Positions 18,787 through 26,137 of a DNA stretch of 44,269 nucleotides are shown one piece after another. The number at the start of each line of letters is the position of its first letter. Position 1 is the first letter of the stretch. This stretch comes from Prevotella pectinovora (lineage in GTDB: Bacteria > Bacteroidota > Bacteroidia > Bacteroidales > Bacteroidaceae): NCBI RefSeq assembly GCF_000834015.1, contig NZ_JXQI01000031.1, positions 1 through 44,269 of the forward strand, read 5' to 3'. The notes beneath the pieces are model-generated. The model did no database searches, was not told where the DNA came from, and saw only the letters and a list, made by a program, of their open reading frames with translations. The position numbers were made by a program, and so were the translations under genes.

Positions 18787-19230
18787 ATGAACACTGAAAA
18801 CCAAGACGAGCAATTCATGCGCAAGGCTCTCGTTGAAGCACAGGCTGCTTTCGACAAGGGAGAGATTCCCGTGGGAGCCATCGTGGTGTGTCGCGGCCGC
18901 ATCATCTCCCGTGCCCACAACCTGACGGAAACCCTGACCGACGTTACCGCACATGCCGAAATGCAGGCGATAACGGCTGCCGCAAATGCCTTGGGAGGCA
19001 AATATCTCACCGACTGCACGCTCTACGTCACCGTGGAACCGTGTCCCATGTGTGCAGGAGCCATCGGATGGGCACAGATACCACGCATCGTATACGGAGC
19101 ACCCGATGAAAAGCGTGGTTACCGCAGATTCGCCCCCGACGTACTTCATCCCAAAGCGACAGCCATCGGAGGAGTACTCGAAGAGGAATGCCGGACGCTG
19201 ATGCAGGAGTTCTTCAAGAAAAGAAGATGA
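18787..19230 (+). CDS. tadA: tRNA-specific adenosine deaminase (TadA-type)
   Basis: Deaminates adenosine 34 of tRNA-Arg(ACG) to inosine. The cytidine deaminase-like zinc site is complete: H56 and the proton-shuttling E58 in AHAEMQAI, and C86 and C89 in EPCPMCAGA. GWAQIPRIVYGAPDEKRG after the PCxxC is typical of TadA. Length (147 residues) is normal. It is the last gene of the plus-strand block; the next 700 bases carry no gene that I accept. A nucleoside deaminase with another substrate is a less likely alternative. Confidence 0.92.
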   Translation: MNTENQDEQFMRKALVEAQAAFDKGEIPVGAIVVCRGRIISRAHNLTETLTDVTAHAEMQAITAAANALGGKYLTDCTLYVTVEPCPMCAGAIGWAQIPRIVYGAPDEKRGYRRFAPDVLHPKATAIGGVLEEECRTLMQEFFKKRR

Positions 19231-19346
19231 CAAGCGATAAGAGAAAAGGAGTCGGAAAGAAAATGAGAGGAAAGGAAAGGCCATGATAAAAAAGCTGACG
19301 AAATGGATGCCCACACCTCTGATTCTTAGTAAAAGCGAGAATTTCT

Positions 19347-19440
19347 GAAAAACTGTCAGACCATCTGGTTTTTCGTCATAACATTCTGACAGGCAGACAG
19401 TTGACTGTCTGGCGATTGTCAGCCAATTGTCTGGATGGTC
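19347..19440. repeat. Cluster of inverted repeats with ACCATCTGGT and CAGACAGT motifs
   Basis: Downstream of tadA, GAAAAAC (19347-19353) and GTTTTTC (19368-19374) enclose ACCATCTGGT at 19360-19369. CAGACAGT (19394-19401) and ACTGTCTG (19404-19411) form an eight-base inverted repeat with a two-base centre. GGATGGTC-type sequence follows near 19433. The ACCATCTGGT motif recurs twice near 43940 and 44002. No T-run makes a convincing terminator. Confidence 0.5.
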
Positions 19441-19650
19441 TGCTGAAGAAAGGGAATAAAACTTGGGCGATGTTTTTTTTGACCGCATACACGAGCATCG
19501 CGGATACGCTTACGAATTGTCAGATGTGAGGAATTCAGACTATAGGGATTGTATGCGTTTGCAGAATCCAGAAAACAGGAATACGGGTATTTGTAATAAG
19601 CAAATTTAAACCCACCAATTTTTCGTAAAGTTGACTCACCGGCTTATATC

Positions 19651-19709
19651 CCCCCTAACGTGGGGAATGAAACCCCACATTAGGGGGTTATGTTCCCCAC
19701 GCTGTGGGG
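19651..19709. repeat. GC-rich double hairpin (CCCCAC/GTGGGG arms)
   Basis: CCCCCTAACGTGGGG (19651-19665) and CCCCACATTAGGGGG (19673-19687) are inverted repeats with one mismatch, a G-U wobble if read from the minus strand, around a seven-base loop. Next comes CCCCAC (19695-19700), a three-base loop and GTGGGG (19704-19709). The structure stands out against AT-rich surroundings. Confidence 0.7.
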
Positions 19710-19752
19710 GGAAAAATCAAGGTTAGGAAACAGTATTACAACAGTCAATTAT

Positions 19753-19856
19753 TGGGCAGACGTCTGACAGCAATTCTGCCCATCCGGGGTAAGCAGCGTG
19801 CCCATGATGAGAAAGCAGCGTTCCCCAGTTGGGCAAGCACCGTGCCCAATTTAGCA
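19753..19856. repeat. 22-base-period direct repeats carrying TGCCCA/TTGGGCA half-sites
   Basis: AAGCAGCG occurs at 19791 and 19813 and AAGCACCG at 19835, exactly 22 bases apart. Copies 1 and 3 continue into TGCCCA. A degenerate fourth copy precedes them near 19768. Inverted half-sites lie within: TGGGCAGA (19753-19760) with TCTGCCCA (19775-19782), and TTGGGCA (19829-19835) with TGCCCAA (19843-19849). The stretch 19231-19935 therefore holds repeats and hairpins but no gene that I can defend. Confidence 0.65.
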
Positions 19857-19894
19857 CAAACTGACATTAGAATTAAGCATGCACTGAATTAATT

Positions 19895-19906
19895 CCGCCA
19901 ATGGTT
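19895..19906. repeat. 12-base direct repeat, left end of accessory block
   Basis: CCGCCAATGGTT here is identical to 29321-29332. The bases that follow are also alike (both run into an AT-rich stretch ending AAAAATC). The two copies bracket the gene-bearing part of the accessory region, as attachment or target-site repeats would. No integrase or tRNA is visible. Confidence 0.5.
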
Positions 19907-19935
19907 ATTTATGAAAAATCCACTATCAGTAAATT

Positions 19936-20583
19936 CTAACAGAACACTATTATTTGTTCTGCGTCTGGCACATCCTGCGTGTCTGTCCGCAACGACGAGC
20001 GGCGTTGTTCAGGACTCATCGAGTGCCTAATGCATATGTTACGCGCTTCCACCTCGCCAGCCATTCTCAAATATCGTCTCCTGCCTTGTGACAGGTTTCC
20101 ACCACGGGCAAAGTCCTCTTCCTCTTGTATAAGATGCTGCACCTCATGCAGCAACACACCTTCGGTCTGGTATTGGAAAGGAGAATTTAGCGTTCCCATG
20201 CAAATCATCATGCCGTAACTAAAAGGATTGAAATACCCAGCGAACTCGTTGGTTGGTGTGTATCTGGCGTATAGACTGAGCCGTTCGAAAGCTGGGTATG
20301 CTATGAGCAGGCTGATGTCGTGCATACATAGGCTGATGTTTATGGACTCGCCAAAATGGCGTTTCAGATGGTCTTCTATTTCGACTGTATTGTGGAAAGG
20401 GTCTGCCACTTCATAGCGCCATTTGCCGTCTACACCCATTTCCCAACCCGTCTGCTGTTTTATCATGTGCATATCCGTGCTGCAGCGAAGCAGTTGGACT
20501 GCCTTCTTTTGTGCTTCGACAAGACCTGACGAAGCATTGCTATCGTCAAGTCTTTTTGCACCTATAATACCTATATAGCTCAT
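19936..20583 (-). CDS. Polyvalent-protein-domain-like protein with HExxH motif
   Basis: A 215-residue protein resembling domains found inside very large polyvalent proteins of phages and conjugative elements (the LPD23-like class; exact Pfam number not verified). Seen: TGWEMGVDGKWRYEV at residues 45-59, the zinc-protease-like HEVQH at 146-150 followed by EEEDFARGGN, and GEVEAR at 176-181 whose Glu could be the third metal ligand. The ATG (complement of 20581-20583) begins one base after the stop of the upstream gene, so the pair is probably co-translated. As a stand-alone short protein it is either a free-living version or a fragment released from a larger ancestral gene. A metallopeptidase activity is plausible but only inferred from the motif. 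Confidence 0.65.
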   Translation of the reverse strand: MSYIGIIGAKRLDDSNASSGLVEAQKKAVQLLRCSTDMHMIKQQTGWEMGVDGKWRYEVADPFHNTVEIEDHLKRHFGESINISLCMHDISLLIAYPAFERLSLYARYTPTNEFAGYFNPFSYGMMICMGTLNSPFQYQTEGVLLHEVQHLIQEEEDFARGGNLSQGRRRYLRMAGEVEARNICIRHSMSPEQRRSSLRTDTQDVPDAEQIIVFC

Positions 20584-20584
20584 A

Positions 20585-21010
20585 TTACCACTTGTCGGGT
20601 GAATTAATAATGTCGGTTTTGTCTTCAAGATAGTCTTCTATACATTTCCTTATGCCATCCAGTGTAGCCGAGCAAGGCAAGGTGTAAAGAAATGCCTGTG
20701 CCACAGACTTTTCGGGCGACATGAACATCATCTCGTCTTCGAACTTGGCATAGTAGAGTCCGTTGGTGTCCAGATACTCGCTGTCGAGAATGTCTTGTAG
20801 CAGAGCCTTGACATTTGGGGCAAGCTCTACGGCAGATGCCTTGTTTCCTATCACACGCTGCAAATCACGGCACACCTTACGCTGTTCTACGAGCGAGGGT
20901 TGCACCTCTTGCTGTTGACTAACCCTTGATGCAGAAAGGCGGAAGTATTCTTTCCATTTCATGTAGCATCGTCGCAGGGCGTCTATTGTGCTGCGCTGTA
21001 TATGAGGCAT
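20585..21010 (-). CDS. Unrecognised protein upstream of the HExxH gene, probably N-terminally truncated
   Basis: About 141 residues from the ATG at 21010 (complement), or 125 from the ATG at 20962. The sequence is soluble, helical and charged, with NGLYYAKFEDEMMFMSPEKS near the C-terminal third and the ending NSPDKW. I recognise no family. The phrase resembles tails of phage polyvalent proteins, which would fit its one-base spacing to the downstream LPD-like gene. The frame is open further upstream to 21133, but that part is antisense to another gene remnant (21009-21182) and is unlikely to be native. The original N-terminus was probably lost at a recombination junction near 21010. Confidence 0.42.
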   Translation of the reverse strand: MPHIQRSTIDALRRCYMKWKEYFRLSASRVSQQQEVQPSLVEQRKVCRDLQRVIGNKASAVELAPNVKALLQDILDSEYLDTNGLYYAKFEDEMMFMSPEKSVAQAFLYTLPCSATLDGIRKCIEDYLEDKTDIINSPDKW

Positions 21011-21182
21011 GGGCAACCCTTGGGAAGATTCTCTTGGTAGAGAAATTATCATTGAAGACTTTGATAAGTCACGTATAGCAAAAACAGAAGCCATTATAGG
21101 CCAAAAAGTGGTAGTGCCAAATAGAGCAGACATCTCCTTAGCAGAGATTGCCGCATGCTGTATATGGGAAACATCATTTTAA
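21009..21182 (+). pseudogene. 57-residue C-terminal remnant of an unidentified protein
   Basis: A short plus-strand frame starts MGNPWEDSLGREIIIEDFD and ends AEIAACCIWETSF. It has protein-like composition and resembles the C-terminal ends of small Bacteroidota proteins (DUF6557-like; weak recollection), where the ending is usually followed by Tyr/Trp-Gly-Phe. Here it stops exactly where the WYL fragment (21148-21519) takes over in another frame. I read it as the tail of a lost gene, cut at both ends by recombination. Confidence 0.35.
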
Positions 21183-21519
21183 GTTCCCTAGCGACTTCAA
21201 TGCTAAGGACTATTTCTCCAGCTTCTTCGGTGTAGTAATAGACGAGGATATACCCTTACAACGAATTGTTGTTCGTGCCTTTGGTGCACACCAACACTAC
21301 ATGCGCTCTCTTCCATTGCATCTCTCACAAAAAGAGCTTTGTTCTTGCACCGAATATGCCGACTTCGAACTTACGCTTCGTCCCACTTACGACTTCATAA
21401 TGGAGTTGCAAAGCTATGGGACGATGATAGAAGTGATGGAACCACAGTCGCTAAGGCAGACCATGAAATGTTGTATAAGCGATCTGTGTAAATTGTATGA
21501 AGCACCCATGATAAAATAA
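21148..21519 (+). pseudogene. C-terminal fragment of a WYL-domain regulator
   Basis: The 123-residue frame contains, from about residue 11, the C-terminal part of a WYL-type transcriptional regulator: FKFPSDFNAKDYF, LPLHLSQKE, FELTLRPTYDFIMEL and VMEPQSLR. It aligns well with the same region of the intact WYL gene at 26138-27046 (EEFNPQEYF, LPLHESQQE, FELHVRPTFDFQQEL, VLEPLWLR). The DNA-binding N-terminus and the WYL motif itself are missing, so this is a relic of a second, paralogous regulator. The junction lies near 21175-21182, next to the tail of another remnant. Confidence 0.75.
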
Positions 21520-21682
21520 TTCTCGCCAAAGCGGATGAGAATGTTTTGCTTTAGTTACCTTTGTGGTGAATATAACCCTCAAACCGAAAGAACTATGGCT
21601 AACGTAGAATTCTCAGGTCGTATCGCATGGATTTACAAACAAAATGCTCTACTTTTAGTGGTTGAGCTCAAAATATTTACGT

Positions 21683-22102
21683 ATGAAAATACTTCATTTA
21701 TCAGATACGCATGGTCAGCACAATCGGCTTCCAGAAATACCGTGGGCAGATGTAATCATACATTCTGGTGATTTTAGTTTCGGAGGTTCAAAACGAGAAA
21801 TTATAGACTTTTTAAATTGGTTCTGTTATCTGCCATACAAATATAAAATTTTTATTGCAGGTAACCATGACGATTTTCTTTGGGATAGCGAAATAGAATT
21901 TCTTCATGAGAATTGTTATGGACTCAGTTATTCTTGTGTCACTATAGAAGATTACAATAAGCTTGACGCACGCTCCCAGTACCGTTCTCAGTACCACCCA
22001 ACTGGTACTGGAGTGTTACTTATGTGGTACTGGCGAAGAACTTGTATGAATTGTGCAAGCAAAGCAAGGAAAGGTTTCTTCTCCTTGCCTGCTGCAACAT
22101 AG
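21683..22102 (+). pseudogene. Truncated metallophosphoesterase (calcineurin-like), N-terminal half
   Basis: From the ATG at 21683 the frame reads MKILHLSDTHGQHN, then IIHSGDFSFGG and FIAGNHDDF. These are metal-binding motifs I to III of calcineurin-like phosphoesterases (D-x-H, GD, GNHD). After about residue 95 the sequence changes to repeat-derived residues (DARSQYRSQYHPTGTG), and the C-terminal metal-binding GHxH region is absent. The frame ends at 22102 after about 139 residues, against roughly 200 or more expected. Just upstream, a frame starting at 21595 (MANVEFSGRIAWIYK) looks like the first residues of a further lost gene fused here. Non-functional, in my reading. Confidence 0.7.
21976..22032. 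repeat. Nested inverted repeats of CAGTACC / GGTACTG
   Basis: Four half-sites: CCAGTACC (21976-21983), CAGTACCAC (21989-21997), GGTACTGG (22004-22011) and GTGGTACTG (22024-22032). The second and fourth are perfect nine-base inverted repeats, as are the first and third over eight bases. The cluster replaces the C-terminal coding part of the phosphoesterase. Confidence 0.65.
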
Positions 22103-22112
22103 ATTTTTTTTT
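22064..22112 (+). terminator. Possible terminator after the phosphoesterase remnant
   Basis: GCAAGGA (22064-22070) pairs with TCCTTGC (22082-22088), with further imperfect pairing of TTGTGCAAGCA and TGCTGCAACA outside. A run of nine T (22104-22112) follows 15 bases after the core stem. It may insulate the convergent minus-strand DUF262 gene. Confidence 0.4.
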
Positions 22113-22137
22113 ATTGGTCGGTGTTGGAAAAACTTCA

Positions 22138-24447
22138 TCATTGTGATGTTTTTTCGTTATGATTGTCTTTGAATTTCACATATCTTTCAATACAATCTTC
22201 AATCATTCTTATATAATATGAAGAGTCATGGTCTGATTGATCGTCAATTGCGATATTAAATCCTTCACCATACTTTTTGTAGTATAGATCGAATAACTTA
22301 TTCCAATTATCATCATACATATCAATGTATCCCCATGTTTGCCAAGCAAAGCGGTATTTTTCGTCTTTGTATTTATACACGAAGAACATAGGTACAGCAA
22401 AATAGTAGTTTACACCTTTTATTTCCATGTACCGTCTTTCATCTTCGGCTTCAAATATAATGTTAACATTCTTAATGAATGAGTCTAAGATGTCCTCACG
22501 ATTATTGCGCATCAATTTCACCGTTAAATATAGATACCTGTTCAACCATAACGAAGGAGAGTTTGCCTTCCATTCAAGTTCATATCCAGGAGTATCCTTT
22601 ATGAGATTCTTCCATATTGCATCATCAATTAAAATCTGTATGATTCCATTATGATTATCTACAATTTCATTAGGTGATAAAAGCAGACCATTTACGTATT
22701 CTGAAAGCTTAACGTCAGTTAGAACTTGTTTCCAACTCTCTTTTTTAGCATCAAATACCGGTTTCCGCCTGATCTTATCCCATTCTTTGCAATGAGAAAT
22801 AAGCACTTGGTTTGCTTTCACCTTCTTGTCTTCTGAAAGACCTTCTGAGACAAAGAGGTCCATGCAATTACTGAGTTTGGTAGCGAAATTCTCCCAAGTG
22901 GTTTCTCCATTACCATTTCTGTATAGGAATCGGATAGAACCATGAAAGAATGCCCATTCTTCAGCTTTCTCTATTGCATCATTCCAATTACTCCAAGGAC
23001 CAAGTGTTTCCTCACTCCAATCATTTGGCATAGACTGGTCATTTCGATGCATTTGGACAGCCTTTTCTGCCTCCTCTTTCGCTTGCTCTGGAGCATCAGA
23101 ACCGATTATTTCCTTGATTTGGGGAGAGTACAATGTTTTGTCCTCTAAGCTGATGAGTTTTTTGACAAGTTCAACCCTATTGTCTGGATTCTCGTATTGT
23201 TTATCTACATTTTCGAGAATGTTCCACATTAAGCGCAGAGCTTTCAAGAAATGGGTGGTATCCACATCCTCATTGACGAATTTCTTAAAATATTCATAGC
23301 AACATAGTGTGAAGTCGAGTTCATTTCCGTTTTGGGGATGAAAGAATGTATCAAATAATATAATGTCTCCGTCTACAAAATAGGGCACTTTGTTTTGGTA
23401 GTTGTCCAGAACAGTTTTTATCATCTTGACACATGTGGCAGCAACAGTTGAAGCGATGGATTCGTCATTAGTGATACCTGAGAAATCTGAATAGGGAACA
23501 AATGGAAGTTCTGACTGACTCCAGGTATTATGATTGTGGGTGTATGCTGCAAGCTGCTTGATGCTGTTACCGCAATCCACGCCAGATTTTCTCGCTTCGT
23601 AGGCCATGATTCGTGCATACAAAGCGAAGAAAGCATTATCCGGCAATTCATGTTGTTCGTCTGAACAAGTGAAAAAACGATTGGAAAGCTCTTCCATCTC
23701 TTTATCCCAGCTCTCTTTTATATCTTCGCGTAAGTCTTCCGAGAATTTGCCTTTGAAGTTCTCCCATTGCGTCAATTGCAAACCACGGGCATTCATCTTC
23801 ATGTAAATATCATCACAAAATCTGTCTATATTCAGTTCAAATCTGATTTGAGAAGCAATGGCTGTCAAGACATCCTCTATAGTGATTGTATTGTGCTTAT
23901 TCCATTCTTCATGAATGGTGGAAAGCATTCTTATCATAGAAGCTACGGTTTCATCTTCTTTCCAATAATCCAAAAACCAATCTTGACAAAGTATATCAGG
24001 ATTAGGGTCTTGGGTAATGTCCCATATTGAGTCTTCACATGTCAATGCCTGGCAGAATCGTTTGGCATTGATTCTGTCTTCATAGGTAAAACGAGAAAGC
24101 AAACGCAGTAAGTCCTTACGGTCAGAAGGTTCAGCCTTTTCCACTGCGTATCTTGCAATCAACCATAAGGTGGTCAGGCGTTGCTGACCATCTACGGGTA
24201 CAAAAGAATCTTCTCCATCAGTGTTGATGGGACCATAGATGAAATGCAGATTAAAATCACTCTGCTTTTTTTCTATTGCAGTGAAGATTTCTTTTATAAA
24301 CTGTTTACGTACGCTTTCTGCTTTGGGATTATTGGCTCCCTGAACATAGTGGCGTTGAATACCAGGGATAACCACACGATACCTGGACAATAGTGCAAAC
24401 AAATTGTCAGGTACTTCTATATAGTACTTTAAAATATCATTTCTCAT
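22138..24447 (-). CDS. Large DUF262 protein (GmrSD/SspE-like N-terminal domain)
   Basis: A 769-residue protein whose N-terminal part carries the DUF262 nucleotide-sensing motifs: YRVVIPGIQRHYVQG (23-37), VDGQQRLTTLWLIAR (85-99) and MKMNARGLQLTQWENFKGKF (about 212-231). DUF262 occurs in type IV restriction enzymes and SspE, where the DGQQR motif is needed for nucleotide use. The remaining 500 residues are soluble and mostly helical, and I see no HNH (IEHI plus NLxLL) motif, so this partner probably lacks the nuclease. Its ATG overlaps the stop of the upstream DUF262-HNH gene by four bases (24444-24447), which implies coupled translation and a two-protein system. Base composition is more AT-rich than the flanks. 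A role in anti-phage defence is inferred. Confidence 0.8.
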   Translation of the reverse strand: MRNDILKYYIEVPDNLFALLSRYRVVIPGIQRHYVQGANNPKAESVRKQFIKEIFTAIEKKQSDFNLHFIYGPINTDGEDSFVPVDGQQRLTTLWLIARYAVEKAEPSDRKDLLRLLSRFTYEDRINAKRFCQALTCEDSIWDITQDPNPDILCQDWFLDYWKEDETVASMIRMLSTIHEEWNKHNTITIEDVLTAIASQIRFELNIDRFCDDIYMKMNARGLQLTQWENFKGKFSEDLREDIKESWDKEMEELSNRFFTCSDEQHELPDNAFFALYARIMAYEARKSGVDCGNSIKQLAAYTHNHNTWSQSELPFVPYSDFSGITNDESIASTVAATCVKMIKTVLDNYQNKVPYFVDGDIILFDTFFHPQNGNELDFTLCCYEYFKKFVNEDVDTTHFLKALRLMWNILENVDKQYENPDNRVELVKKLISLEDKTLYSPQIKEIIGSDAPEQAKEEAEKAVQMHRNDQSMPNDWSEETLGPWSNWNDAIEKAEEWAFFHGSIRFLYRNGNGETTWENFATKLSNCMDLFVSEGLSEDKKVKANQVLISHCKEWDKIRRKPVFDAKKESWKQVLTDVKLSEYVNGLLLSPNEIVDNHNGIIQILIDDAIWKNLIKDTPGYELEWKANSPSLWLNRYLYLTVKLMRNNREDILDSFIKNVNIIFEAEDERRYMEIKGVNYYFAVPMFFVYKYKDEKYRFAWQTWGYIDMYDDNWNKLFDLYYKKYGEGFNIAIDDQSDHDSSYYIRMIEDCIERYVKFKDNHNEKTSQ

Positions 24448-26006
24448 AATCTTACAGGATTCTTTAATGCGTCAATAAAACTGGCTATATTCATACTCAT
24501 AGACTTTATATAACTATCTTTGTCTTCTTTTGACCAGTATGGAAGTGTCAACTTTAATCCTGGGAGTGATTTCATAAACACGGCTTCTGTAACTGGCGGA
24601 GCCCAATAGTCCGTCCAACTATCACATGCCCATTTAGAAACTGCTTCCCGTTTGCCTTCAAACAACTTGTTATTTAATGAGGAGTTCGCATTTTGGGGTA
24701 ATAATGCAAGGTTCTTGACGGAATTGTCTTCTGTTGTTGACGGGTATCTACTGTCTAGCTTATTAGCTAGCCAATCATCTGCTTTTTCTTTTCCTTCATT
24801 GCATTTTTTTTGATACTCGTCAAACACACTTTTAGAATAATCATTGCCTAACCACTCTTCTAGTTCTTTTTCATCCAAATTTTTTTGGTTTCTGGCAAAT
24901 ATATGCTCAATCGACCAAGCTTCTACTTGTCGATGCATTTCAAAGCTATAGCGATAGGGCCATCTTTTCCAACAGAAAGCGACATTGCTGAGCAACAGAT
25001 AATTAAATAAATCTTCTCCCCAGTTGGAGTAATCGTTCTTGTCTTCTTTTGGCTTGTATTCTGCCATTTTTTCTATAGCGTCCAATATCTCCTTTCTTGT
25101 TTTGGGCTTGATATCCTTATTATTTCTTTGATGAACAATAGCTCCAAAAGCATGATACATAAGAGGGTCGTTATACCATTCTGACAAACGATAGAATGCC
25201 GAGTATATCATTTTCCATATCGTTACACGCGACTTGGTCTTCAGTTCGTCAAGAATTCTTGTAAGAAAAGGAAAAACCTCTTCCTCTTGTTCTGTCTTCG
25301 TTGGAATTAATCCTGCATAGCGCAACAGAACAGTCATTCCATCATCTTCTTTCCAGGTGTTACGTGGCGTTATGAATGAAAAAAAACTATTGTTATTAAG
25401 CATGCGTTCAATATCGTCCCATTCGTCAGCACGCACTTTCGTTACATTCGATGCCTCGTCATTTCCTAAAGTCAGCATGACGCATTTCACCAATTCAGAA
25501 TCCTTTGCTGGGATTTTTCCACTATTAAGTTGGTAGAAGGTTGACAATTCCTTATCTATGTCAACTTCATAGTAGAGAAATCTGCAACGCTCCTTTATCT
25601 TTTTGCAGAATTCGGTTCTTCTTTCGGTTCCAGTCTCACCCAATTTTTCCTCAATAACTTTTTGGGCCATTCTCATAAAATGCTTATCAAGAGCCTCGTT
25701 TGCCTCACGGGCATAATCAATTGGCAATTCGCCACTTTCCTCACCAAGTATCAGCTTTAACGTGGTAAGTCGCTGTTGTCCATCCACTACATTGACTCTA
25801 TTATTCTCTATATCTTTTGCAACAGCTAATGCCTGGAGAAAATAGAAAGGAGTGGATTCTGTGGGACTAAAAGAGTCAATATCATCTATCAGCTGGCTGA
25901 CTTGTCGGCTTTTCCACCTATACCCTCGCTGATAGCTGGGAATATAGAAGTTGATTCTGTCATTTTTAAAATCAACTATTGATTTAAGTGAAATATTCTT
26001 GCTCAT
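24444..26006 (-). CDS. DUF262 and DUF1524 (HNH) protein, GmrSD/SspE-like restriction factor
   Basis: A 520-residue protein with both halves of a GmrSD-type enzyme. N-terminal DUF262: YIPSYQRGYRW (21-31) and VVDGQQRLTTLKLIL (74-88), with FYQLNSGKIPAKDSELVK (157-174). C-terminal DUF1524 His-Me finger nuclease: WSIEHIFARNQ with H369, and VKNLALLPQNANSSLNNKLF (430-449), which supplies the Asn positions. The family cleaves modified or invading DNA with nucleotide control. It is 131 bases downstream of a WYL regulator and overlaps a second DUF262 gene by four bases, so this is the central gene of a three-gene operon. Target DNA and trigger are unknown. Confidence 0.88.
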   Translation of the reverse strand: MSKNISLKSIVDFKNDRINFYIPSYQRGYRWKSRQVSQLIDDIDSFSPTESTPFYFLQALAVAKDIENNRVNVVDGQQRLTTLKLILGEESGELPIDYAREANEALDKHFMRMAQKVIEEKLGETGTERRTEFCKKIKERCRFLYYEVDIDKELSTFYQLNSGKIPAKDSELVKCVMLTLGNDEASNVTKVRADEWDDIERMLNNNSFFSFITPRNTWKEDDGMTVLLRYAGLIPTKTEQEEEVFPFLTRILDELKTKSRVTIWKMIYSAFYRLSEWYNDPLMYHAFGAIVHQRNNKDIKPKTRKEILDAIEKMAEYKPKEDKNDYSNWGEDLFNYLLLSNVAFCWKRWPYRYSFEMHRQVEAWSIEHIFARNQKNLDEKELEEWLGNDYSKSVFDEYQKKCNEGKEKADDWLANKLDSRYPSTTEDNSVKNLALLPQNANSSLNNKLFEGKREAVSKWACDSWTDYWAPPVTEAVFMKSLPGLKLTLPYWSKEDKDSYIKSMSMNIASFIDALKNPVRL

Positions 26007-26137
26007 AAGTTTTCTTGTTTAGCTCATTTTCTTTATTTGTCATTATAGCGACCTCTTCAGCTTAGCAAAGAGATTCAAATAGAGTATCTAATATAACTTG
26101 TCTTTCTCCATTAGCAATAATGATATCATATCTAACA

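Noticed and set aside
18778..19488. A 236-residue minus-strand frame antisense to tadA and beyond.
   Set aside because: Most of it mirrors tadA, and the remainder crosses the intergenic repeat cluster. The composition (runs of Ser, Phe, Cys) is that of a shadow frame.
19704..19892. A 62-residue plus-strand frame across the 22-base repeats.
   Set aside because: It starts inside the GC-rich hairpin and its residues simply follow the repeats; no ribosome site or homologous look.
19231..19935. A tRNA gene as integration target at the left island edge.
   Set aside because: I saw no T-loop GGTTCRANYCC-type sequence or cloverleaf arms. The hairpins present are palindromic repeats.
21011..21133. 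Extension of the minus-strand gene at 20585-21010 up to 21133.
   Set aside because: The extra 41 residues are antisense to a protein-like remnant on the plus strand (MGNPWEDSLG...), so they probably arose at the recombination junction.
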